A stretch of 43,178 nt of DNA from an uncultured marine group I thaumarchaeote (GTDB lineage Archaea > Thermoproteota > Nitrososphaeria > Nitrososphaerales > Nitrosopumilaceae), in contig CACLNC010000005.1 of NCBI GenBank assembly GCA_902608175.1, forward strand, positions 1-43,178, written 5' to 3'. Of the stretch, positions 21,266-30,099 are shown one piece after another. The first letter of the stretch is position 1, and every line of letters begins with the position of its first letter. Position numbers and translations under genes: made by a program. Under the pieces are notes generated by a model. The model was not told the DNA's origin. It saw only the letters and a list, made by a program, of their open reading frames with translations, and ran no database searches.

Positions 21266-21823
21266 TTATTTTTCTATGCCCTTGGTTTTTTCATATTTGT
21301 ATATTCCATCAAGAAAAACACGATGATCTTTATTTTTAACCTTAGAATTTTGTTCAATATCAGCTGCAGTTTGAGTAACATCAGTTAAAACATGTCCAGT
21401 AATTATTACATCATCCCCTTTTGGAGAAACTTTAGTTCCGCCAAAGATACGAGATTTTCTAGGTGCACGTTCACCCTGAAAATTTTCAATTAATATTATT
21501 TTATCCTGAACTTTTACAGTTATTGGGAAATGTGAAAAAACAATTTTCATTTTAATTGTATATCCATCAATAACACCCTCACAAAGATTTCTTATAATTG
21601 ATCTTGCTGTGTTTAGAATTGCATGATCTTTATTTCTTTTTCCAATGGCATTAAGAATAATTTTATTATCCACAATTTCAATTTTTACAGGAATTTTCTT
21701 AAAATTTTTATGTGCTTTACCTAATGGTCCTTCCACACTAAGCATATTGGATTTTAATCCAACTTTAACACTATCTGGTATTATAACTTCCGTTGTTAAT
21801 TTTCCAACAAGCTCAGTAGACAT
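21266..21823 (-). CDS. rpl6: 50S ribosomal protein L6
   Basis: VEGPLGKAHKNFKKIPVKIEI; GERAPRKSRIFGGTKV; position in cluster. Confidence 0.95.
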   Translation of the reverse strand: MSTELVGKLTTEVIIPDSVKVGLKSNMLSVEGPLGKAHKNFKKIPVKIEIVDNKIILNAIGKRNKDHAILNTARSIIRNLCEGVIDGYTIKMKIVFSHFPITVKVQDKIILIENFQGERAPRKSRIFGGTKVSPKGDDVIITGHVLTDVTQTAADIEQNSKVKNKDHRVFLDGIYKYEKTKGIEK

Positions 21824-22205
21824 ATCCTATCAGTAATCCTCCTATTCCTTTGTTTAATGCATCGTGATGAGACATAACACCCTCATTTGTTGTTACAAGT
21901 AACATTCCTCTTGAGTATGATGGTAAATATTGTTGCTCCCAACTGGCATATTCATTTTTCTTAACTTTGAATCTTGGTGATATACTGCCACATTTTGAAA
22001 TTTTTGCAAGTAATTTCACTTTGAATTTTCCACCTCTTTTATCATCAAAATATTCAAAATCTTCAATGTATCCATCTTTTTTCAATGTACTAAGCACCTC
22101 ACCACTTAACTTTGATGTTGGCATGATAATACATTCACTCTTTCTTCTAGATTCAGTATTATCTATAGTTGTAAAGACATTTGCTAAAACATTAATTGCT
22201 GGCAT
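21813..22205 (-). CDS. rps8: 30S ribosomal protein S8
   Basis: NVLANVFTTIDNTESRRKSECIIMPTSKL...SRGMLLVTTNEGVMSHHDA. Confidence 0.96.
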   Translation of the reverse strand: MPAINVLANVFTTIDNTESRRKSECIIMPTSKLSGEVLSTLKKDGYIEDFEYFDDKRGGKFKVKLLAKISKCGSISPRFKVKKNEYASWEQQYLPSYSRGMLLVTTNEGVMSHHDALNKGIGGLLIGYVY

Positions 22206-22209
22206 TTTT

Positions 22210-22404
22210 TCACCCTAACTTTCTGAATCCCAACGAGACTGCGACTTCTCTAAAACATCTTCTACATAAAAGTAAATTATATTTTTGTATTAATGATGTG
22301 TAACATCCACATCGTTTACACCATCTTGAACCAGGGCCGAACTTCTTTTCTTTTCTTGGTGTAAAACCAGTTCCACGGTCACCATATGATCTATCTTTTA
22401 CCAT
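22210..22404 (-). CDS. rps14: 30S ribosomal protein S14
   Basis: WCKRCGCYTSLIQKYNLLLCRRCFREVAVSLGFRK. Confidence 0.95.
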   Translation of the reverse strand: MVKDRSYGDRGTGFTPRKEKKFGPGSRWCKRCGCYTSLIQKYNLLLCRRCFREVAVSLGFRKLG

Positions 22405-22926
22405 TTATGAAACACTAACTCCAAATTCTTTTGTTACAAAATCCTTTGCTTCATCAGGTGTTATTTTATGATGTTTTCCAATTGTTGCTTTATGCTGACG
22501 TCTAACATTTATGTTGAATCCAGGTCTAGATAATCTCACCGCTATATCTAATGCAAGAATTCCTATTTTAGGATCGTATTTTACACCCTCAATATCTATA
22601 TGTTCTTTAATTGAAAAAGAAAAATTACCAGTACTATCAAATGATCTTGAGCTAATTTTATGATCTTTAGATATTAATAATTTTTTCAATAATTCATTGG
22701 CTCTTGTTCCACGAACTGTTACCGCAACACCAATTGGTTCACCTTTTCTGACACCCCAGTCTCTTAGTGCTTTGTTTGCATTTCTTAGATTAGGTTTTTT
22801 ATCTATGATTTGTTCTAAACCTTTTCTTGCTGTTTCTAGTGGTTCACCTGATTTACCAACACCCATATTCAAAACGACCTTTTCCAAGGAAATTTTTCTC
22901 ATAGTGTTTTCTGTTTGTTGAGACAA
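22405..22926 (-). CDS. rpl5: 50S ribosomal protein L5
   Basis: MRKISLEKVVLNMGVGKSGEPLETARKGLEQI. Confidence 0.96.
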   Translation of the reverse strand: MSQQTENTMRKISLEKVVLNMGVGKSGEPLETARKGLEQIIDKKPNLRNANKALRDWGVRKGEPIGVAVTVRGTRANELLKKLLISKDHKISSRSFDSTGNFSFSIKEHIDIEGVKYDPKIGILALDIAVRLSRPGFNINVRRQHKATIGKHHKITPDEAKDFVTKEFGVSVS

Positions 22927-22930
22927 TTTA

Positions 22931-23296
22931 TCACCTAATTTGCATAACAGGTTTATCTTTTCCTACTGCTATCACTAAACGAATTGGAATTTCTATTAAT
23001 TTATCATCTATAGTAGTAACTATTCTCTTTGTGAGAACAAATGTGCCTTCTTTAATTTCTTTGATCTCGCCAGTTTTTCCAGCATTGATACCACGTGTTA
23101 TCAAGATTTTTGTATTTTTTTCTAATTTTATTACTTCTAAAATTTTCTGTTCAGGTATCTGTAATACACATGAATCATTAACATCAACAAGTTCATCTGA
23201 AATTAATGTTCGACCATCATGGAATTTAATCTGTGTTTTACCACCTTTAATTGACGTTTTTCCTGTAACTTTAACTATTTTTTTTATTTTTTTCAT
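22931..23296 (-). CDS. rps4e: ribosomal protein S4e, C-terminal half in a separate frame
   Basis: VKVTGKTSIKGGKTQIKFHDGRTLISDE...IPEQKILEVIKLEKNTKILITRGINAGKTGEIKEI matches the archaeal S4e central/KOW region; overlaps the N-terminal half ORF. Confidence 0.88.
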   Translation of the reverse strand: MKKIKKIVKVTGKTSIKGGKTQIKFHDGRTLISDELVDVNDSCVLQIPEQKILEVIKLEKNTKILITRGINAGKTGEIKEIKEGTFVLTKRIVTTIDDKLIEIPIRLVIAVGKDKPVMQIR

Positions 23297-23648
23297 CTGT
23301 ATTGATTTTAATTGGTGTCAATATAGTACCATCCTTTGGAACTAATCTATAGGAGTCTGAAATTCCATCTAGTTCAACAACATCCATTAATCCAATACCA
23401 TGATGAAGTGATTTTCTTTTAACACCGTCAATAGTAACTTTACCAGCATAAATTACTGATTTTGCTTCTCTTAATGTTGAAACAATTTTCATCTTATCTC
23501 GTAGTAATACTGCAGTTGGTATAGAGTAATTCTTTTTATGTGTACCAGGTTTCACTGTCACGACAAAACGTTTTTCTTTTCTTGCAATACCCCAAAACAA
23601 TGGAGCCATCTGTCGTTTCAGTTTTTTACTACCAGCTATTTTGACCAT
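23271..23648 (-). CDS. rps4e: ribosomal protein S4e, N-terminal half in a separate frame
   Basis: GSKKLKRQMAPLFWGIARKEKRFVVTVKPGTHKKNYSIPTAVLLRDKMKIVSTLREAKSVI matches the S4e N-terminal/S4 domain. Confidence 0.9.
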   Translation of the reverse strand: MVKIAGSKKLKRQMAPLFWGIARKEKRFVVTVKPGTHKKNYSIPTAVLLRDKMKIVSTLREAKSVIYAGKVTIDGVKRKSLHHGIGLMDVVELDGISDSYRLVPKDGTILTPIKINTDEKNKKNS

Positions 23649-24118
23649 TATTTTTTAACATCCTTTTCTTTTTTTGTTTTTGATAAACTTTTAGTTTTAG
23701 ATTCTTTTGTTTTTTCATTAATTTCTCTTTCTTCAGCTTCTTTTTGCTTTATTTTTTTTAGTGAATCTTTTGAGTTTCCCTGTAGTTTATTCATACGCCA
23801 TTTATCATCATCATTTAATCCTGTTATTATAACATTTGTTGCATGGATTGGTACATCAACTTTCTCACCTTTTGTTTTTTCTCTTTTAACACCATCAACA
23901 TTAATAGAGTTTTTTTGTGTTAGAATTTTTGTTACTTTTCCTGCTGTACCATAAAATTCACCACGTAAAATTTTAACAGTATCACCTTTGACAATCCTTG
24001 CACTTCTTTTTCCAAATTTCTTTCTAAGTTCACTTGATAATGACGCTGCTGTTTGTACACTTCTAACTTTACTAGTTGCATAGTAAATTTGCTTATTTCG
24101 CATTTTTGTCGGTTTCAA
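23648..24118 (-). CDS. rpl24: 50S ribosomal protein L24 with a highly charged C-terminal extension
   Basis: VKGDTVKILRGEFYGTAGKVTKILTQKNSINVDGV; position. Confidence 0.94.
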   Translation of the reverse strand: MKPTKMRNKQIYYATSKVRSVQTAASLSSELRKKFGKRSARIVKGDTVKILRGEFYGTAGKVTKILTQKNSINVDGVKREKTKGEKVDVPIHATNVIITGLNDDDKWRMNKLQGNSKDSLKKIKQKEAEEREINEKTKESKTKSLSKTKKEKDVKK

Positions 24119-24550
24119 TTATACCACCATTGATGCCAAGTTTGCTACTCTTGGCCATTTTTCACTTGCTTCTTCCGCAACAGGTCCTTTGATATCAGTT
24201 CCCTTCACTTCTCCTTCGGGTGTAATTAGAACTGCTGCATTATCCTCGAATTGTACTCTAACTCCGTTTAATCTTCTAATTGGATATTTTTGTCTAATCA
24301 CCACTGCACCAAAAATTTGCTTTCTAAGTTCAGCCGGACCCTTTTTTACGACAACATTACAAAAATCACCAACAGATGCAGCTGGAAGTCGAGAAACTCT
24401 AGTTTTGTGTTTATGTACCATAACAATCTCTAAAATCTTTGCACCAGTATTATCAGCACAAGTTATTTGTGCACCAACAGGTAGGCATTTTGTTACATAT
24501 GGTCTAAATTCTACAACACCCTTTGATGCTTTAGAACGTGCACCACCCAT
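24119..24550 (-). CDS. rpl14: 50S ribosomal protein L14
   Basis: GAQITCADNTGAKILEIVMV; VVIRQKYPIRRLNGVRVQFEDNAAVLI. Confidence 0.97.
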   Translation of the reverse strand: MGGARSKASKGVVEFRPYVTKCLPVGAQITCADNTGAKILEIVMVHKHKTRVSRLPAASVGDFCNVVVKKGPAELRKQIFGAVVIRQKYPIRRLNGVRVQFEDNAAVLITPEGEVKGTDIKGPVAEEASEKWPRVANLASMVV

Positions 24551-24879
24551 TATTTTTTAACCTCTATAACTACAAATGAAACCGATTTTGATAACGGTCT
24601 ACATTCGGCAGCAACAACAAGATTACCTTCTTGAACATCAATATTTGTTGGTACATGTGCATGTATCTTACTCTTACCTCTTCCATATCTCTTGAATTTT
24701 GAAAAGTAAATTGGCGCTGGTCTTTCTATAACAACCGTGTTCTTTGCTTTTGATTTTATGACTATACCTTCAAAAGTTTTTCCTCTAATTGATAATGTGC
24801 CATTAAATGGATTCTTTTTATCATTCACATCTGGAGTCTTCTTTGGAAAAGAAACTGGTATGCCAATATTTTTTGTCAT
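24550..24879 (-). CDS. rps17: 30S ribosomal protein S17
   Basis: GTLSIRGKTFEGIVIKSKAKNTVVIERPAPIYFSKFKRYGRGKSKIHAHVP. Confidence 0.95.
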   Translation of the reverse strand: MTKNIGIPVSFPKKTPDVNDKKNPFNGTLSIRGKTFEGIVIKSKAKNTVVIERPAPIYFSKFKRYGRGKSKIHAHVPTNIDVQEGNLVVAAECRPLSKSVSFVVIEVKK

Positions 24880-25142
24880 ATTTTAATCTCCAATCTATCA
24901 TGTGGTCTTTTTATCAGTAAATTACCATTGATAACTACTTGATCATTATTTGCAAAAAATTTCCAAACATTACAGTCTTTTGGTATTTGTTTTAAACCAA
25001 ATTTTGTTTTTAACAGAAACATGTTTCTTGTTTCATTCATAACTATCCCTCTTTCTCCGATAATTTGCTTGTTTGTTGACTCGATGATCTCTGCCGTTAG
25101 CCCAATAAATTCATGTGTAATATTATTTGTTAATTCAATCAT
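24876..25142 (-). CDS. rnp1: ribonuclease P protein component 1 (Rpp29)
   Basis: HEFIGLTAEIIESTNKQIIGERGIVMNETRNMFLL...IPKDCNVWKF; canonical position after L29. Confidence 0.93.
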   Translation of the reverse strand: MIELTNNITHEFIGLTAEIIESTNKQIIGERGIVMNETRNMFLLKTKFGLKQIPKDCNVWKFFANNDQVVINGNLLIKRPHDRLEIKI

Positions 25143-25344
25143 TGTTTTTTACCTCATTTAGTCTTGTTAATAGTCTTGCAACATTTTTTCTTAGTGGTTT
25201 AAGTTTTCCACTTTCTTTACGTAATGTGCCTTTACTTGACTCAACGCGTAATTTCATAAGCTCAGTTCTAGTTTGCTCTATTCTGTCACGCAAATCTTTT
25301 TCATTCATTCCTCTAATGCCTTTCATCCTAATCTTAACAGCCAT
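25135..25344 (-). CDS. rpl29: 50S ribosomal protein L29
   Basis: LRDRIEQTRTELMKLRVESSKGTLRKESGKLKPLRKNVARLLT. Confidence 0.93.
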   Translation of the reverse strand: MAVKIRMKGIRGMNEKDLRDRIEQTRTELMKLRVESSKGTLRKESGKLKPLRKNVARLLTRLNEVKNND

Positions 25345-26078
25345 TATTTCAAATTCGCCTCTTCTTCTTCCATACTATCTACTTTTGATATTTTCTCTGC
25401 ATCAATTTTAATTTGTTCAGATTCAGTTGGTGCAACATCTTTATCATTATCAGTTTTATCAGTTATAGCAATATCTTCTTTGTGATCTTTGTTTTTATAT
25501 TCAAATTCTGGAATGATTTTTTCCTTTAGTGCAATTCTAATTCTAATTCCAATTAACCCCATAGCAGTTTCTACATGTGCAATATCCTGTGATACAACTT
25601 GATCAGCAAAATTACCAGCTCTTGGTAATATACCAGCTGAGTGTTTTTCAAATGCAGAACGATCACCTCTAAGTTTTCCTGATATTGTTATTTGTACACC
25701 CAACGCACCATTTTCCATTATTTGTTGCATGGTCCACATTGTTGCACGTCTAAATGCAGTACCTCTTTGAATATATGCGGCCATCCTATTACACATAACA
25801 ATCGGTGATAGCTCTGGCTTCTTTAACTCTTCAACTGAAATTTGTGGATTCTTAAAACCAAATCCCTCTTCAAGTTTTTTAGTTAGTTCTTGAATACCAG
25901 AACCTTTACGACCAATTACTATTCCTGGTTTGGTAACAAAAAGTACAACCTTTGTACCAGTTGGAACTTTAGAAATATTAACAGAAGCATAGCCTGCATC
26001 CTTAATTTTCTCTTTTAAATAATCATTAAGTAACATGTTGTTATAATTATCATTTATGACATTTTTTATTGCTGACAT
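25344..26078 (-). CDS. rps3: 30S ribosomal protein S3
   Basis: KH domain '[37 protein letters not shown]'. Confidence 0.97.
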   Translation of the reverse strand: MSAIKNVINDNYNNMLLNDYLKEKIKDAGYASVNISKVPTGTKVVLFVTKPGIVIGRKGSGIQELTKKLEEGFGFKNPQISVEELKKPELSPIVMCNRMAAYIQRGTAFRRATMWTMQQIMENGALGVQITISGKLRGDRSAFEKHSAGILPRAGNFADQVVSQDIAHVETAMGLIGIRIRIALKEKIIPEFEYKNKDHKEDIAITDKTDNDKDVAPTESEQIKIDAEKISKVDSMEEEEANLK

Positions 26079-26080
26079 AA

Positions 26081-26548
26081 TTAAATCTCCTGTGCCACCA
26101 CTTCTACATGAGTTAACACATCATTTTTTGGTGTTGATCTTCCCATTGCACGTGGAATAATTCTTTTTATGACTACACCTTTGTGAACAGTCGTGTTAAT
26201 AATTTTGAGTCTATCAAGATCCATTCCCTTGTATTCAGCATTCGATTCTAGGTTATCTAGTAATTTCATAATCTCGGTTGCTGTTTTTTGAGGATATCTT
26301 CCAGACATTACTCCAGGATCAGATTTATGACCAACTTGATTTTTGTATCTACGAAATGGAACACTACTTTCTTGTGTAATCACTCTTTGTAGATAATCTC
26401 TTGCTTTTTCAATTGATAGACCTTTTATCGCAACAGCAACTTCTCTTGCATGTTTGTGGGAAATTTTTTTCTCTCTTAGTGCAGCTTTAACATGTTTTGT
26501 TGAATCAAAGTTTTGAAATGAAAATTTGTATCGTGCCATTATAATCAC
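26081..26548 (-). CDS. rpl22: 50S ribosomal protein L22
   Basis: [26 protein letters not shown]...[17 protein letters not shown]. Confidence 0.95.
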   Translation of the reverse strand: MIIMARYKFSFQNFDSTKHVKAALREKKISHKHAREVAVAIKGLSIEKARDYLQRVITQESSVPFRRYKNQVGHKSDPGVMSGRYPQKTATEIMKLLDNLESNAEYKGMDLDRLKIINTTVHKGVVIKRIIPRAMGRSTPKNDVLTHVEVVAQEI

Positions 26549-26940
26549 TTTAGTGGTACGTATAGACTAGATCTTGAGGCGCCTACACCTGGTGCACCAT
26601 GACTAACACGTTTATTTGTAATTACATATTCGCCCAGATAATGACTAATCATTTCAGGAACTATTGTAATTGGTGTAAATTCTTTACCTGAGAAAACATT
26701 AACTGTAGCACCAACCATGTATGGCAGAATTATTAAGTCTCTTTTATGGGTCCTAATTGCGTTTTTTGCCTTCCCATCTTTTGATTCTTTAATTTCATTA
26801 CTCAATTCTCTCTTTTCATCATTAATTCCACGTTTTAATGATCTTCTTTGCCTTGCTGTAAACAAGTTTAACAATTGATCGTTAGGAAGCTTTTGAAGTT
26901 CCTCTAATTCTTTGCCTCTATAATTGAATTTTTTAACCAA
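26545..26940 (-). CDS. rps19: 30S ribosomal protein S19
   Basis: LIILPYMVGATVNVFSGKEFTPITIVPEMISHYLGEY. Confidence 0.96.
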   Translation of the reverse strand: MVKKFNYRGKELEELQKLPNDQLLNLFTARQRRSLKRGINDEKRELSNEIKESKDGKAKNAIRTHKRDLIILPYMVGATVNVFSGKEFTPITIVPEMISHYLGEYVITNKRVSHGAPGVGASRSSLYVPLK

Positions 26941-26985
26941 GTATCATTTCACCATTATTATATAATTCACGAATTATGTCCCAAT

Positions 26986-27252
26986 TTATAACATACCTAT
27001 CTTTGTTGCTAAATCTCTTGCTTTTTCTACACTTTCAAATTGTACAAATGCCTTTTTACCATAAACTGTTCGTGCTGTGTTAATATTTATTGAATTTTCA
27101 TTATAAAGTGCTTTTACTGCATTTTTTATCATCATCTTAGTCGCATCTCTTTTGACTATAAAGCAAATTTTCTGTTCATTTTCAACCTGAGCGAATGTCT
27201 TTTCTGTAACATATGGTCTTATGATTATTTTTATGGCTTCTTCAGAATTCAT
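26986..27252 (-). CDS. rpl23: 50S ribosomal protein L23
   Basis: IIIRPYVTEKTFAQVENEQKICFIVKRDATKMMIKNAVKALYN. Confidence 0.96.
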   Translation of the reverse strand: MNSEEAIKIIIRPYVTEKTFAQVENEQKICFIVKRDATKMMIKNAVKALYNENSININTARTVYGKKAFVQFESVEKARDLATKIGML

Positions 27253-28064
27253 TTCATTGCCACCATTAATTCTAGATGTGAAGATTTGATTTTGCTGATT
27301 TCATCAATAGCTTTTTTTGAGTAAACAGTTAGCCTTACTGGTTTAGATCCAGGTGCTAAGTCTAAAATACTAAGATCTTTTACTGAACGTGCATCTACAC
27401 CAGGAATTGAACTGCACGCATTTTCTGTTTTACTTGAATCTGATACAACAAATAAAACACTTTTTCCAACTTTACTTTTTCTTCCTCTTAATGCTACTTT
27501 TCCTGAACGAGGCTTTCTTTTTTCGAGTCTTTTAATATCATTAATCAGATTTAATGACTTGATAATTTTTTCCATCTCTGATGTCTTTGAAATGTTTTCA
27601 ATTTCATCGGAAACAATAATTGGTAATTCTTTTATGTTTTCTATGGAATGACCATTAGACTTTACAATCTCCTTTGATGCTGTAGCAGCAATAGCAGAAC
27701 ATAATGCTAACTTATTCTCCTTTTTATTCAATTTTTTATAAATCACTTTTTTTACATTTGGTGGGAATGCTTGTCTTCCACCACGTGTTGATGCAACTTC
27801 ACCAGCTTGACCTTGTCTACCACCACCACCACCACCTTTCATTCTTGCAATTCTTGATATACCTCTACCAGTTGGTGGGTCATTAGAATCAGCAACAACA
27901 TCTTGACCAGCAGTTGGATGACGACCTTGCTTTTGAAATTTATGTGAATTTAGACTAACAAATGCATTATGAATTAATTTATATCTAACTTGTGTATCAA
28001 AAACACTTGGTAGTTCAATAGGATTATCATTTTTCCCATCTATTGTTAACGCAGTAACTTTCAT
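27249..28064 (-). CDS. rpl4: 50S ribosomal protein L4
   Basis: QGRHPTAGQDVVADSNDPPTGRGISRIARMKGGGGGGRQGQAGEVASTRGGRQAFPP; position between L3 and L23. Confidence 0.95.
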   Translation of the reverse strand: MKVTALTIDGKNDNPIELPSVFDTQVRYKLIHNAFVSLNSHKFQKQGRHPTAGQDVVADSNDPPTGRGISRIARMKGGGGGGRQGQAGEVASTRGGRQAFPPNVKKVIYKKLNKKENKLALCSAIAATASKEIVKSNGHSIENIKELPIIVSDEIENISKTSEMEKIIKSLNLINDIKRLEKRKPRSGKVALRGRKSKVGKSVLFVVSDSSKTENACSSIPGVDARSVKDLSILDLAPGSKPVRLTVYSKKAIDEISKIKSSHLELMVAMK

Positions 28065-28065
28065 C

Positions 28066-29058
28066 TTATATTACAACCTCTAAAATATTTGGTTTCAAAA
28101 TTTTCTTTGGCTCATTTCTTATTTGTTTTCTCAATTTTATTAATCGTCTATAAGTTCCTGGTACAGATCCTTTTACAATAATAAAATCACCATTCACATT
28201 ACCAAAATGTTTGAATCCACCAGTTGGGTTAATTACAAATTCATTTTTTTCAGTATTACTCATTACCATTATTCGTTTATCATATTCAACTCTTTGATGA
28301 AAACCACGTTGACCAGCTCTTGGCACTGTATACATAACGTATTGTGGTGAGATTGGACCTAATGAACCAACTTCTCTAACACTCTTTCTTGATTTATGTT
28401 GTTTTCTTTTTACACCCCAACGAGTAACTGGTCCTTCCCAACCTTTTCCTTTTGTAATTGCAGCCACATCTACAGTAACTCCATTTTCAAAAACTTGTTC
28501 TATCTTTACTTCTTTACCTAGAAGTTCTTTCACAAACAAGAATTGCTTTTGTATGTCACCACCACTGACTGACACTTCAAAGATATATGGTTTCTTTTGT
28601 TCAAGACCAGCAAGATTTGGTGTAACAGAAACAATTGCAAAAATTTCTTTAATATGTTTTAGTGATTTTTCAGCCTGAGCAATGGCTTCTTCATTTGGTT
28701 TAATATTAAATGCCCTTTCAATATTTTTTGGCGTATCATTTGCGTAAATATCAAAGTATGCATGTTTTCCGTTTGCATCTTTTGAATATCCTCTAACACC
28801 GATTATTAGTATTGGAGGAGTAACAATCACTGTGCCAAGGGAAACTAGTTGTTTTCCTGCATTTGGAGTTTTATCTCTGTCATCAACACTAACAAGTTGA
28901 ACACATCCAGCCTTGAATCCTGCATGACCAAGTAGTTTTGGCTCATCGCTTGTAATTTTTGGCCATGTCCTAATTCTAGCTTCCATGCTTTTTGCTCTAC
29001 CACGTGGAAGGTATGCAATGCTACCACGTCTTGGCTGACTTTGTCTTCTATGTCCCAT
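28066..29058 (-). CDS. rpl3: 50S ribosomal protein L3
   Basis: GHRRQSQPRRGSIAYLPRGRA; VTKGKGWEGPVTRWGVKRKQHKSRKS-like archaeal L3 signature. Confidence 0.97.
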   Translation of the reverse strand: MGHRRQSQPRRGSIAYLPRGRAKSMEARIRTWPKITSDEPKLLGHAGFKAGCVQLVSVDDRDKTPNAGKQLVSLGTVIVTPPILIIGVRGYSKDANGKHAYFDIYANDTPKNIERAFNIKPNEEAIAQAEKSLKHIKEIFAIVSVTPNLAGLEQKKPYIFEVSVSGGDIQKQFLFVKELLGKEVKIEQVFENGVTVDVAAITKGKGWEGPVTRWGVKRKQHKSRKSVREVGSLGPISPQYVMYTVPRAGQRGFHQRVEYDKRIMVMSNTEKNEFVINPTGGFKHFGNVNGDFIIVKGSVPGTYRRLIKLRKQIRNEPKKILKPNILEVVI

Positions 29059-29130
29059 GATAAATCAAAAAGGTCGTTAACCATTTTATAAATGCAGATA
29101 ATTCAAAAGCTACTTTTTTGATGTTTGTTA

Positions 29131-29238
29131 TTATTTTAACATATTTTCTAATATTGAAAAAATTGAAAATGATCCAATGATAATTCCAGCACCACCAAGT
29201 AAAATAGCTAAAATCAGGAAATTTTTCTTTTTATTCAT
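29131..29238 (-). CDS. single-TM microprotein (35 aa, MNKKKNFLILAILLGGAGIIIGSFSIFSILENMLK)
   Basis: Manual reverse translation of the gap between rpl3 and the upstream methyltransferase. Confidence 0.45.
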   Translation of the reverse strand: MNKKKNFLILAILLGGAGIIIGSFSIFSILENMLK

Positions 29239-29265
29239 GATTTTTTGTAGTATTTTTAACATTAA

Positions 29266-30081
29266 TTATGTTATATCATTTGAGTTTATTATTCCTAAAA
29301 CACCTAATAATGCCTCTTCCAATCTCACTGTTTCTGTGCCTTGATTTGGAAAAAAATTGATTAGTTTTGAATTTTGTATTTCATGAATCTTTTTTCCTAA
29401 TATGTCGTGTAAACCTTTGTCTGTTGTCCCAAATACTATCAAGATTGGTTCTTTCGAATCTTTGATTTTTTCAGACAGTGGTTTATTCCAAAATTTTGCA
29501 TTTTTACTTGTTAAAATCTTTAATCCATCCCAATTTGATAAAACTGATGAAAGATTACCACTTTGTTTTACATTATAACTCCAAAAATCATTGATTTGGT
29601 CTTTTGTGATCTCTTTTATTGAAAAATCTGGTTTAACCTGATTAATTTTTATAATTATTCTTTTACCAACATCATCTTTTCCATTATATGGTATTAATTT
29701 TTTTATTCCAAGATCAACAAATTTTTTTCCTTTTGTTCTAATGATTAACCCCTCTCTAATTGTACCAGGTTTAAATAATTTATAATCGGACGTTCCAGTT
29801 TGGTTTGGTATTTTTAATGGTGGAAGTATACCAGTAAATTTTAGCATGTTTGAATATGGAAATTTTTGTCTTCTAAAATACTGTGGAGTTTCTAAAAATC
29901 TTAGAATCGTAGTTAGGAGTGTTGCATCATGTTCATTTTCCTTTCCATCGCGATAAATGACTATTTCATTTATTTTAAATATACTACATGCTCTTGCAAT
30001 TAATCCAATTTTTCTTGTTTTATTCTCTAATGTTTTCTCATCTTTTAGTGATGAGTCTGGAATTGCAACTGATATCGTCAT
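29266..30081 (-). CDS. SPOUT-like RNA methyltransferase (DUF171-type)
   Basis: TISVAIPDSSLKDEKTLENKTRKIGLIARACSIFKINEIVIYRD; ending LEEALLGVLGIIN; typically next to rpl3 in archaea. Confidence 0.82.
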   Translation of the reverse strand: MTISVAIPDSSLKDEKTLENKTRKIGLIARACSIFKINEIVIYRDGKENEHDATLLTTILRFLETPQYFRRQKFPYSNMLKFTGILPPLKIPNQTGTSDYKLFKPGTIREGLIIRTKGKKFVDLGIKKLIPYNGKDDVGKRIIIKINQVKPDFSIKEITKDQINDFWSYNVKQSGNLSSVLSNWDGLKILTSKNAKFWNKPLSEKIKDSKEPILIVFGTTDKGLHDILGKKIHEIQNSKLINFFPNQGTETVRLEEALLGVLGIINSNDIT

Positions 30082-30099
30082 ATTAAATATAAAAATATA

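Noticed and set aside
23031-24560. Antisense ORFs 23031..23345, 23538..23954 and 24189..24560
   Set aside because: Opposite of ribosomal protein genes; Phe/Ser-rich translations typical of the complement of Lys-rich coding sequence.
27704-27886. His-rich ORF (HHHHH) on +
   Set aside because: Antisense of the poly-Gly codons in rpl4.
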